The notes under the pieces: generated by a model
The model's input: the letters and a program-made list of their open reading frames with translations, nothing else
Database searches by the model: none
What the model was told of the DNA's origin: nothing
Made by a program: the position numbers and the translations under genes
Shown here: in pieces, positions 1-5,414 of the stretch
Layout: each line of letters begins with the position of its first letter
Numbering within the stretch: position 1 is the first letter of the stretch
DNA from: Pseudomonadota bacterium
GTDB taxonomy: Bacteria > Myxococcota > Polyangia > Polyangiales > Polyangiaceae
Direction of reading: 5' to 3'
Assembly: GCA_023419055.1 (NCBI GenBank)
Contig: JAEZYO010000588.1
Span: 1 to 12,863 of the forward strand
DNA length: 12,863 nucleotides

Positions 1-420
1 CCCCCAGCCCGTGCCGAACACGAGAAGGACCGGCTTGCCCTCGCTCGAGAGTCGTTCTCGCGCGTCCGAGAAGGTCGTATCGTCGCTCCGCCCCTGCGCG
101 CTCGTCGTCCAGATCTCGACGTCTCCGCCGAGCTCGCGCGTCGCGTCGGCGATCGCGGAGACCACGCGCACGTTCCCCATCGCCGGCGAGCGATCCGGGA
201 TCCGTTTCGCGCCCGAGCCCGTGGTCCAATGATCGCGCACGCGCTCGGCGAGCGTGCGCTGCGCGGCGATCGGGTGCACGACGAAGTAGTCGCTCAACCC
301 GTAGGTGTAAGCGCTCCGCGCGATGTCGTGGAGATCGAGGTTCGTGATCGCGGTCGTTACCACCGCGCGCTGCCGATCGAGCACGGGGTAGTGCACCAGG
401 GCGCAGGCCAAGCGTCTCAT
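1..420 (-). CDS. SPOUT-type RNA methyltransferase (COG4752/PF09936-like), 3' end outside window
   Basis: This is a putative SAM-dependent methyltransferase acting on tRNA or rRNA; the exact target of the family is not known to me. The 140 codons in the window have no stop, so the C-terminus, including the end of the SAM-binding knot, lies off the left edge. The N-terminus reads MRRLACALVHYPVLDRQ and is followed by TTAITNLDLHDIARSAYTYG, the characteristic opening of this family. Later come YFVVHP, a DHWTTGSG segment, WTTSA near residue 118 and VLLVFGTGWG at the cut, where a glycine-rich SPOUT loop is expected. Its ATG overlaps the trmD TGA by four bases (ATGA), so translation is probably coupled to trmD. 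In other bacteria this family sits beside, or is fused to, TrmD, which agrees with the position here. Confidence 0.85.
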   Translation of the reverse strand, partial: MRRLACALVHYPVLDRQRAVVTTAITNLDLHDIARSAYTYGLSDYFVVHPIAAQRTLAERVRDHWTTGSGAKRIPDRSPAMGNVRVVSAIADATRELGGDVEIWTTSAQGRSDDTTFSDARERLSSEGKPVLLVFGTGWG

Positions 421-1145
421 GGTTTGGGCTTTCTCTTCGGAGCGAGGTGCTCGGCCGTCACGAGCTCGGGGCGGCGGACCTTCGTCCTCTCGAGCGACTG
501 GCCACGCCGAAAGGCCTCGATTTTCGCGTGATCCCCGCTTCGCAGCACCTCGGGCACCTCGAGGCCACGGAAGCTCACGGGGCGAGTGTAGTGCGGGTAC
601 TCGAGCAATCCCGAGCACTCCGGGCTGAACGACTCCTCCTTCGTGGAGTCGAGGTTCCCGAGCACGCCGGGGAGCAGGCGTATCGTCGCTTCGATCACGC
701 ACATGGCCGGCACTTCTCCGCCGGTGAGCACGAAGTCCCCGAGCGAGAGCTCCTCGTCGACGAAGCTCCGGACGCGCTCGTCGAAGCCCTCGTAGCGACC
801 GCAGATCAGCGTGATCGCCGGGACCTCCGCGAGGCGCCGCGCCGCGCTCTGCTCGAAGCGTGCACCCTGCGGGGTGAGCAGGATGCGTCGCGAGCGCTCG
901 CCGCCGAAATGCTGAGCTTCGGCCGCCTCGATGGCGGCGACGGTGCAGTCGGGGCGCATCACCATGCCGGACCCGCCGCCGTAAGGCGTGTCGTCGACGC
1001 TCTTGTGCTTGCCGAGCCCGTGCTGCCGCAGGTCCTCGAAATGGACGCGCACCGCGCCGGACTCGACCGCCCTACCGACGAAGCTCGTGCGGAGGAAGGG
1101 CTCGAAGAGCTCCGGGAACAGGGTGACGACGGCGATCTGCATCAT
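417..1145 (-). CDS. trmD: tRNA (guanine-37-N1)-methyltransferase TrmD
   Basis: TrmD transfers a methyl group from SAM to N1 of G37, next to the anticodon of tRNAs with G36-G37, and so prevents +1 frameshifting. The 242 residues match the family length. Visible motifs are the start MMQIAVVTLFPELF, PYGGGSGMVMRP (54-65), LLTPQGARFEQ (89-99), LICGRYEGFDERV (113-125), SLGDFVLTGGEVPAM (134-148), RLLPGVLGN (156-164, with the conserved Arg156) and GLLEYPHYTRP (179-189). One residue is notable: the position equal to E. coli Asp169, the proposed general base in the ED-SF motif, is Glu171 here. The start could be either of the two adjacent Met codons. The gene lies 40 bases after rimM and overlaps the next methyltransferase gene by four bases. 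The C-terminus is a short Lys/Pro tail. Confidence 0.97.
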   Translation of the reverse strand: MMQIAVVTLFPELFEPFLRTSFVGRAVESGAVRVHFEDLRQHGLGKHKSVDDTPYGGGSGMVMRPDCTVAAIEAAEAQHFGGERSRRILLTPQGARFEQSAARRLAEVPAITLICGRYEGFDERVRSFVDEELSLGDFVLTGGEVPAMCVIEATIRLLPGVLGNLDSTKEESFSPECSGLLEYPHYTRPVSFRGLEVPEVLRSGDHAKIEAFRRGQSLERTKVRRPELVTAEHLAPKRKPKP

Positions 1146-1185
1146 GCCAGGGCCCCGATCGATTCACTCGGGCGGGGCGGGGGCG

Positions 1186-1710
1186 CTATTCAATTAGGCC
1201 GTCGAGGCTCGACAGCTCGATCAGTTTCGCCGCGCTGTCCACTCGTGCGAGCCAAGGCGGCGCGAGCGGCACCTCGTAGCGCTTCCCCTCCGCTCCCTCG
1301 ACCACCACGACGTCGACGGTCGGGTGAACCTGAACGTCCACCACCCCGCCGATCGCTCCTTCCGGCCCCACGACGCGAGCGCCGATGAGGTCGACCAAGT
1401 AGTACTCGCCGTCGGCGAGAGGGGGCAGCGCCGAACGGGGAACCAAGATCTTCGCACCGCGAATCGCCTCGGCGTCGTTGCGCGAGGCCACGCCGGCTAG
1501 CTTCAACAAGATCTGCTTGCCGGCGGCGCGGGCGGACTCGACTTCGAACGATCGACGCGAGCCGTCCGGGAGCTCGAGCTCGACGCTCTCGACTTGCGAG
1601 AGCGTGTCGCTCCCGGACCAATTGAGCGCCACCTTGACCGCGCCGAGGATGCCGTGAGGCTTGGCGACGCGACCAATTTCTAGCGCTTCTCGGCTCGCCT
1701 CGTCTTTCAA
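1186..1710 (-). CDS. rimM: Ribosome maturation factor RimM
   Basis: RimM binds ribosomal protein S19 in the 30S head and assists 16S rRNA processing and 30S assembly in the cytoplasm. The 174 residues are close to the usual length. The N-terminal RimM barrel opens with EIGRVAKPHGILGAVKV (residues 11-27) and ends near KILVPRSALPPL. The C-terminal PRC-barrel starts at DGEYYLVDLIGARVV and continues with GGVVDVQVHPTVDVVVVEG and YEVPLAPPWL. The protein ends in DGLIE, like the GLLE end of many RimM proteins. The start ATG overlaps the khpA stop by four bases (ATGA), which fixes the start and suggests coupled translation. The rimM-trmD order is the canonical one. Confidence 0.95.
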   Translation of the reverse strand: MKDEASREALEIGRVAKPHGILGAVKVALNWSGSDTLSQVESVELELPDGSRRSFEVESARAAGKQILLKLAGVASRNDAEAIRGAKILVPRSALPPLADGEYYLVDLIGARVVGPEGAIGGVVDVQVHPTVDVVVVEGAEGKRYEVPLAPPWLARVDSAAKLIELSSLDGLIE

Positions 1711-1943
1711 TCCACGATGTCGAGGTGAGCGCGGCGGCCGGCCTTGATCGACGCGGCGGCGAGCAGCGTGCGCATCGACTGCGCGGTGCGGCCGTCTTTA
1801 CCGATCACCTTGCCGATGTCGCCCTTGGCGACGCGGAGCTCGATCAGCGAGTTGTGGTCGCCGTCGATCTCGTTGACCTCGACGCTCTCTGGGTCGTCCA
1901 CGAGCGCCTGCGCGATCGTGGAGATCAAGTCTTTGAGAGACAT
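1707..1943 (-). CDS. khpA: KH-domain RNA-binding protein KhpA (YlqC family)
   Basis: This small single-KH-domain protein of 78 residues is in the slot normally held by khpA/ylqC between rpsP and rimM. KhpA proteins bind RNA and, in Firmicutes, work with KhpB in control of cell division and as an RNA chaperone; whether that holds here is unknown. The sequence begins MSLKDLISTIAQALVDDPE, then has a beta strand, ELRVAKGDIGKVIGKDGRTA, and a C-terminal helix-strand ending in RAHLDIVD. The GKDG segment is the GxxG nucleic-acid-binding loop of the KH fold and is intact. The gene is separated from rpsP by 16 bases without a strong Shine-Dalgarno sequence, and its TGA overlaps the rimM ATG. Confidence 0.93.
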   Translation of the reverse strand: MSLKDLISTIAQALVDDPESVEVNEIDGDHNSLIELRVAKGDIGKVIGKDGRTAQSMRTLLAAASIKAGRRAHLDIVD

Positions 1944-1959
1944 ACGAAGGCTTGGGAGC

Positions 1960-2208
1960 TCAGGCGCTCTTCTGCTCGGGCGCCGGGGTCTTCTTCAACA
2001 GGCGATCGAGCGTGTGCGACGGGAGCGCACCGCGACCACGCCAGTAGTCGAGACGCGCGCGATCGATCTCGAGCGCACCCGCCGGGTGGAAGGTGCCGAT
2101 GTTCTCGATGAAGCGCCCGTCCCGCGGCTTGCGCTGATCAGCCACGACCACCCGGTAAAAGGGGGCCTTCTTGGTTCCATAACGGGCCAGGCGAATATGA
2201 ACGGCCAT
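1960..2208 (-). CDS. rpsP: 30S ribosomal protein S16
   Basis: S16 is an early-binding structural protein of the 30S subunit. The 82 residues are a typical length. Diagnostic stretches are [20 protein letters not shown] at the start, then [20 protein letters not shown] and a [19 protein letters not shown] segment in the C-terminal half. The start is supported by an AGAGGA Shine-Dalgarno element four bases upstream (2213-2218 on the plus strand as TCCTCT). It is the first gene of the rpsP-khpA-rimM-trmD operon. The ffh gene that often precedes rpsP is not found here; a divergent NifU-like gene lies upstream instead. Confidence 0.97.
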   Translation of the reverse strand: MAVHIRLARYGTKKAPFYRVVVADQRKPRDGRFIENIGTFHPAGALEIDRARLDYWRGRGALPSHTLDRLLKKTPAPEQKSA

Positions 2209-2299
2209 GCTTTCCTCTACAATCGATCCAGGTAACGAGCCGGGGCGAACCCTAGCATCAAGTCGATCACGTGCCAGAAGAGACGCGCAGTGAGGGCCG

Positions 2300-2326
2300 G
2301 ACGAATCAGACGAATCGGACGGCTCG
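2300..2326. repeat. Three tandem 9-bp repeats in the rpsP/nifU-like divergent region
   Basis: Three contiguous 9-mers are visible: GACGAATCA, GACGAATCG and GACGGCTCG. The first two differ only at the last base, and the third shares six of nine bases with the second. They lie in the 210-bp region between divergent genes, inside the predicted rpsP leader. Their period is close to one helical turn, but a protein-binding role is only a possibility. Confidence 0.45.
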
Positions 2327-2333
2327 GTGTCTC

Positions 2334-2356
2334 GCCCCGGACCGAAAGCCCGGGGC
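2334..2356. other. GC-rich hairpin in the rpsP leader
   Basis: A perfect 7-bp inverted repeat (GCCCCGG / CCGGGGC) flanks a 9-base loop. If the candidate promoter at 2364-2391 is used, this stem would form at the extreme 5' end of the rpsP operon mRNA, where it could stabilise the transcript. No T-tract follows on either strand, so it is not a good intrinsic terminator. Confidence 0.5.
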
Positions 2357-2363
2357 CGCGGAA

Positions 2364-2391
2364 ACTAGAGTAAGGGTCGCAGGGAGGTCAA
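2364..2391 (-). promoter_or_regulatory. Candidate promoter for the rpsP operon
   Basis: Read on the minus strand, TTGACC (2386-2391) matches the -35 consensus at five of six positions. TCTAGT (2364-2369) matches the -10 at four of six, with a 16-base spacer. Transcription would start near 2357, giving a leader of about 149 bases before rpsP. The call is by eye only; a slightly short spacer and the GC-rich context keep confidence low. Confidence 0.4.
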
Positions 2392-2418
2392 GGGCCGTGC
2401 TACGTTCGGGAATCCGAA

Positions 2419-2682
2419 ATGCCCTCTCCGCGGGAGCAGCTCCTCGAGGTCGTGCGCGAGATCATCGCCCCGCTGATCCGCGCCGATGGTGGAGAAATCC
2501 ACCTGGTTTCGGTGGATGACGCCGGTATTTCGCTGCATTTGAGCGGTCGTTACTCGGGCTGCCCGGGAAATACGCTGGCTCGCCGCGGCGTCATCGAGCC
2601 CCTGATCGGCAGGCGCGTCCCGGGCGCGCGCGTTCTCGTGACCACGGGCCCCCTCATTCCACGAGGGGCGGAGCCGGTCTAG
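2419..2682 (+). CDS. NifU C-terminal-domain-like protein with altered CxxC site
   Basis: The 87 residues form a single NifU/Nfu C-terminal domain, a family that carries a [4Fe-4S] cluster to target proteins through a CxxC pair shared across a dimer. Family features are the N-terminal helix with EIIAPLIRADGGEIHLV (14-30), the SVDDAGISLHLSG strand pair (31-43), GCPGNT (47-52) and VIEPLIGRRVPGARVL. The usual C-S-G-C-P is Y45-S-G-C48-P, so the first cluster ligand is missing, through a codon (TAC at 2551-2553) one base away from Cys TGC. The protein may therefore not hold a cluster in the usual way. It stands alone, divergent from rpsP, and ends before a strong terminator. There is no clear Shine-Dalgarno sequence close to the ATG, so the start is moderately certain. 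Confidence 0.82.
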   Translation: MPSPREQLLEVVREIIAPLIRADGGEIHLVSVDDAGISLHLSGRYSGCPGNTLARRGVIEPLIGRRVPGARVLVTTGPLIPRGAEPV

Positions 2683-2754
2683 CTCGACGCGTGGTGGTGT
2701 GGGCGCCGTCCAGAACCGAGACGCCGCGCCCCCTACCCCGCTCCGGAAAACAGA

Positions 2755-2782
2755 AAGGGCCCGGCGCTTCCGCCAGGCCCTT
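2755..2782. terminator. Bidirectional intrinsic terminator between convergent genes
   Basis: A 12-bp stem with one internal C/A mismatch (AAGGGCC-c-GGCG, loop CTTC, CGCC-a-GGCCCTT) lies between the stop of the NifU-like gene (2682) and the stop of the minus-strand secreted-protein gene (2806). On the minus strand the stem is followed by a T-rich run (TCTGTTTTCC), so it best serves the minus-strand gene. On the plus strand it is followed only by TCTCC. Confidence 0.8.
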
Positions 2783-2805
2783 CTCCGCTCGCCCATCCTT
2801 GGGGC

Positions 2806-3645
2806 TTACTTCTTCTTCTTCTTGCTCTTCTCGTCCACGGGGGGCGTCGGCGGCGCTTCCTTCTTCAGGACCGCCGTCACGTCGCTATCCATGGCGTGGA
2901 GGTTTTGCGGCTTGTTCTTGCGCTTTGAAGCGAGGTTATCCTGCGTCGCCTTGTCGACGTAGACCATCCCGAGGATGTTGCCGCGGTCGATCGCGCGAAT
3001 GTACTTCTCCGGGTCGGCCCAGAGTGCCTCGTCGAAGCTCTGCCCCTTCTCCGGATCGGCCGAAATGCGCTTCGGCGGCGCGCCGAAGCGCTCCGTGAGG
3101 ATCTTGATGGCCTCTTCGTAGTTTTCGCCGAGGGGGCCGCCCTTCGCGAGCTTGTGCTCGTCATAGAGCTTCCACGCCACGTCGCTGAAGAAGAAGATGT
3201 AACGCTCCGTGCCGCTCCGCAGCGTCAGGCGCCCCACGCTCTCGCCGTTGCCGTAGCTGTACTCGGGCTTGAGCGACGTGTAGTCCATGCCCGTCGGCGT
3301 GTTGCCGAACTCGAGGCGACTCCGACGCAAGGACGCCTTCTTCTGCTTGAGCTCCTCGTCGAGCGCGTCCATCTCGGGGCCGGGCTGCGCCTTCTTGTAA
3401 AGCGGGAGGAATTCGGCGTCGTAGACCTTGTCATAAAGGGCGGCGATGCCCTCGAGCGAGAGGCCGAAGCGGAAACCCTTCGGGGCCAGGCCGACCTTCT
3501 TCGTGATCACGCCGGGCGCAGCCGCGGGGGCCTTTCCTGCCTTGGGAGCGGATTTTGCCGCCTGGGCGTGAACGTCACCCCCAGCAATGAGGACCGAAGA
3601 CCCCAAAGTCAGTGCTGCCAGCGCTGCGAAAACAGAAAGCTTCAT
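2806..3645 (-). CDS. Secreted protein of unknown function with Lys-rich C-terminus
   Basis: I do not recognise a family. Counting from the ATG at 3645, the protein has 279 residues and begins with a Sec-type signal peptide: MKLSVFAALAALTLGSSVLI, with likely cleavage after a VHA-QA site near residue 27. A longer reading frame starts at 3666, but a strong Shine-Dalgarno element immediately before 3645 and the signal peptide favour the later start. After an Ala/Lys/Pro-rich linker, the body has GFRFGLSLEGIAALYDKVYD, a charged LDEELKQKKASLRR helix and a YIFFFSDVAWKLYDEH segment. The C-terminus is a Pro-rich stretch ending in SKKKKK. It is probably periplasmic or surface-located. It is monocistronic, with its own candidate promoter and a strong terminator. 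Confidence 0.8.
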   Translation of the reverse strand: MKLSVFAALAALTLGSSVLIAGGDVHAQAAKSAPKAGKAPAAAPGVITKKVGLAPKGFRFGLSLEGIAALYDKVYDAEFLPLYKKAQPGPEMDALDEELKQKKASLRRSRLEFGNTPTGMDYTSLKPEYSYGNGESVGRLTLRSGTERYIFFFSDVAWKLYDEHKLAKGGPLGENYEEAIKILTERFGAPPKRISADPEKGQSFDEALWADPEKYIRAIDRGNILGMVYVDKATQDNLASKRKNKPQNLHAMDSDVTAVLKKEAPPTPPVDEKSKKKKK

Positions 3646-3648
3646 AGA

Positions 3649-3655
3649 CTCCTCC
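3649..3655 (-). promoter_or_regulatory. Ribosome binding site deciding the start at 3645
   Basis: GGAGGAG on the minus strand ends three bases before the ATG at 3643-3645 (five bases if only the GGAGG core is counted). It lies inside the longer open frame that would begin at 3666, which argues that translation begins at the signal-peptide Met. Confidence 0.8.
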
Positions 3656-3691
3656 GCGAAACCCAAAACTCTGCGGTCAGGCGTTGCGCCG

Positions 3692-3721
3692 ACACTAGCA
3701 CTAGCCAGAGTGAGCGCTCAA
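3692..3721 (-). promoter_or_regulatory. Candidate promoter of the secreted-protein gene
   Basis: On the minus strand, TTGAGC (3716-3721) and TAGTGT (3692-3697) are 18 bases apart and would start transcription about 40 bases upstream of the ATG at 3645. The -35 overlaps a 10-bp palindrome TGAGCGCTCA (3711-3720). The match to consensus is only moderate. Confidence 0.35.
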
Positions 3722-3743
3722 CCGCAGTGTTGGACGAGTGGAC

Positions 3744-3773
3744 GTGACGCCTTAATCAAATCCGCGCTAGGTA
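3744..3773 (+). promoter_or_regulatory. Candidate promoter of the lipoprotein-map unit
   Basis: GTGACG (3744-3749) and TAGGTA (3768-3773) are 18 bases apart, and the TTG start codon follows at 3808. The layout resembles the candidate at 5263-5292 (TTGACG, 18 bases, TAGGTT), which gives some support that both are real promoters of the same class. The call is tentative. Confidence 0.35.
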
Positions 3774-3795
3774 TTCGCCCGGAGTGAGTTTTTCC

Positions 3796-3801
3796 AAGGA
3801 G
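3796..3801 (+). promoter_or_regulatory. Ribosome binding site deciding a TTG start at 3808
   Basis: AAGGAG is placed six bases before TTG at 3808-3810, an ideal distance. The alternative GTG at 3784 lies upstream of this element, and the GTG at 3817 is 15 bases away, so TTG is the best start. Confidence 0.75.
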
Positions 3802-3807
3802 CTTCTC

Positions 3808-4332
3808 TTGCGACTCGTGAAGATTTGCGCGGCAACGGCGTTTTGCTTCGCAGTCGCCTGTGCAGCGGCTCCTCCGTCGGCACCAAGAGGAAGCGGGCTC
3901 CCCGAGTACACGCCGGAAGAGGCAGCGCTCTTCGATGACGTGCTCGTGCCTCCCCTCTTCGGCGTCGACGTGGGCGGCGCCGACCCTCGGCGCGACAAGA
4001 AGCTCTTGGCTCGTGCTCGCAGCGCCGACTTCGTGGCGCCCGTACGAGTCTCGACCATCGCTCGCGACGGCGCGTCTTACCGACTCACTCTGGAGCTCAC
4101 GGAGCGCCCGCTCGCCGGAACCATCCCGGTCTCGGCGTTCGACGTGCTAGTGACTCGCGGCTCGTCGTCCTATGGGCTCCTCGATGCGAACCGAAATTCG
4201 TGGGTCAATACCAGGCTGGTCTTGTTCGGGCGGCGCTATAGCTTGGGGGGCGAACCGGTTCTGCACTTCCGAGGCGAACCGGACACCCCCGAGGTCCGGA
4301 CGGCCGTCACGACCGGCGGGCTTTTTCGCTGA
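3808..4332 (+). CDS. Putative lipoprotein of unknown function
   Basis: The product has 174 residues from the TTG at 3808, chosen because of an AAGGAG element six bases upstream and because the resulting N-terminus is a good lipoprotein signal. That N-terminus is MRLVKI, a short hydrophobic run, then A-V-A-C with the modified Cys at position 18. A Pro/Ala linker follows, then EYTPEEAALFDDVLVPPLFG and strand-rich segments such as YRLTLELTERPLAG and NTRLVLFGRRYSLGGEPVLH. The pattern suggests a small beta-sandwich anchored in the outer or inner membrane. I do not recognise the family. It is followed after 46 bases by the methionine aminopeptidase gene and may share its transcript; no functional link is evident. 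Confidence 0.72.
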   Translation: MRLVKICAATAFCFAVACAAAPPSAPRGSGLPEYTPEEAALFDDVLVPPLFGVDVGGADPRRDKKLLARARSADFVAPVRVSTIARDGASYRLTLELTERPLAGTIPVSAFDVLVTRGSSSYGLLDANRNSWVNTRLVLFGRRYSLGGEPVLHFRGEPDTPEVRTAVTTGGLFR

Positions 4333-4367
4333 GGGGCCAATCCCGTCGCGGCTCCGCGGCACTAGAT

Positions 4368-4372
4368 AGAGG
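4368..4372 (+). promoter_or_regulatory. Ribosome binding site for map
   Basis: AGAGG lies six bases before the GTG at 4379 and twelve before the ATG at 4385. This spacing favours the GTG as start of the aminopeptidase. Confidence 0.55.
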
Positions 4373-4378
4373 CTGAAC

Positions 4379-5212
4379 GTGGACATGTACTTTCGAAGCG
4401 GCTCTGTAGAAGTGAAAAATGCCCAAGAAATCGCCGCCATGCGTGAGGTGGGGCGCCTAGCCGGGGACACCCTTTGTAGGGTGAGCGAAATCATCAAGCC
4501 CGGCATTACGACGGACGAGATCAACGAGTTCGTCCACGCAGACACGCTCCGAAAGGGCGCGCGCCCGGCACCTCTCAACTACCGGAGCGGCGGCGGCGGG
4601 CCTCCCTTCCCGAAGAGCGTGTGCACCTCGATCAACGAGGTCGTTTGCCACGGCATCCCGGGCAGCCGGGTGTTGCAAGAGGGCGACATCGTCAACGTCG
4701 ACGTGACCCACATCTATAACGGCTTCCATGGCGACACGTCGGCCACCTTTTACGTCGGCACGCCGAGCGAAGACGCGAAGAGGGTGACCGAGGTAGCGCG
4801 CCGCGCCCTCGCTCTCGGCATCGCCGAGGTCAAGCCGGGAGCGCGCCTGGGCGACATCGGGGCGGCCATCCAGGAGTTTGCCGAAGCTCACGGCTGCTCG
4901 GTCGTTCGGGACTTCGTCGGGCACGGGATCGGCCGGAAGTTCCACGAAGAGCCCAAGGTGGAGCACTACGGGCGCCGCGGCAGCGGTAAGCGCCTGAAGC
5001 CGGGTATGACGTTCACGATCGAACCGATGGTGAACCTCGGCTCGTGGCAGGTGAAGATTCTCGACGACGAATGGACCGCCGTGACCGCGGACGGCTCGCT
5101 TTCGGCTCAGTTCGAGCACACGGTGCTCGTCACCACGACTGGCGTCGAGATCCTCACCGCGCGCGACCGTGCGCTCCAATCGAGCGAAATCTTTCAAGAT
5201 TACTTCGGTTGA
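4379..5212 (+). CDS. map: Type I methionine aminopeptidase
   Basis: This cytoplasmic metalloenzyme removes the initiator Met from nascent proteins after deformylation. The 277 residues show the pita-bread fold signatures, and all five metal ligands are present: Asp108 (VNVDVT), Asp119 (HGDTSATF), His182 (GHGIG), Glu215 (FTIEPM) and Glu246 (QFEHTV). The substrate-side histidines are His91 (CHGIP) and His189 (KFHEE). The GTG at 4379 is preferred to the ATG at 4385 because AGAGG is spaced six bases before it. One oddity is a Gly/Pro-rich insertion of about seven residues (around 69-77) between LNY and FPKSVCTSINEVVCHG, where most bacterial enzymes read LNYxGFPKS. The usual secY-adk neighbours are absent, so this may be one of several map copies. 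Confidence 0.96.
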   Translation: MDMYFRSGSVEVKNAQEIAAMREVGRLAGDTLCRVSEIIKPGITTDEINEFVHADTLRKGARPAPLNYRSGGGGPPFPKSVCTSINEVVCHGIPGSRVLQEGDIVNVDVTHIYNGFHGDTSATFYVGTPSEDAKRVTEVARRALALGIAEVKPGARLGDIGAAIQEFAEAHGCSVVRDFVGHGIGRKFHEEPKVEHYGRRGSGKRLKPGMTFTIEPMVNLGSWQVKILDDEWTAVTADGSLSAQFEHTVLVTTTGVEILTARDRALQSSEIFQDYFG

Positions 5213-5262
5213 GCGCACAGCACCAACCTCGTGGTCGATCGCGCAGCACGGACACAGTTGGC

Positions 5263-5292
5263 TTGACGGGGTACTAGTAGCCCGACTAGGTT
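5263..5292 (+). promoter_or_regulatory. Candidate promoter of the Fic-like gene
   Basis: TTGACG (5263-5268, five of six matches to the -35 consensus) and TAGGTT (5287-5292) are separated by 18 bases. The predicted transcript would have a leader of about 115 bases before the ATG at 5415. The spacer is filled by a palindrome described separately, which suggests that this promoter is regulated. Confidence 0.5.
5267..5284. promoter_or_regulatory. Palindromic operator candidate in a promoter spacer
   Basis: CGGGgTACTAGTAgCCCG reads as an 18-bp inverted repeat with 16 of 18 bases paired and one symmetric G/G mismatch. It lies between the -35 and -10 elements of the candidate promoter. A dimeric repressor, or an activator that distorts the spacer (as MerR-type regulators do), would fit this place. 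The protein is not identified. Confidence 0.5.
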
Positions 5293-5349
5293 GCGCCTGG
5301 CCTTAGGCCCGTGGATTTCGTGTCCCCAGGCTTGGCCGACGGGCCGTCA

Positions 5350-5364
5350 CGCTGAATTTCAGCG
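5350..5364. promoter_or_regulatory. Second palindrome in the leader of the Fic-like gene
   Basis: CGCTGAA-T-TTCAGCG is a perfect 7-1-7 inverted repeat 50 bases before the ATG at 5415. With only one central base it cannot form a good RNA hairpin, so a DNA-binding site is more likely than a transcript structure. Confidence 0.45.
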
Positions 5365-5414
5365 GATCGGGTCGTCGTGGCGTCGAGCGGGGTAGCGGTC
5401 CCGCATTTTGCCAG

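Noticed and set aside
447..1388. A 313-codon plus-strand frame across trmD and rimM
   Set aside because: It crosses two well-supported genes and shows no family motif; it is a GC-driven antisense frame.
2259..2275. TGGCACGTGATCGACTT on the minus strand as a possible sigma-54 promoter for rpsP
   Set aside because: It has the TGGCAC half, but the -12 TTGC element is missing at the required distance (the position reads CGACT).
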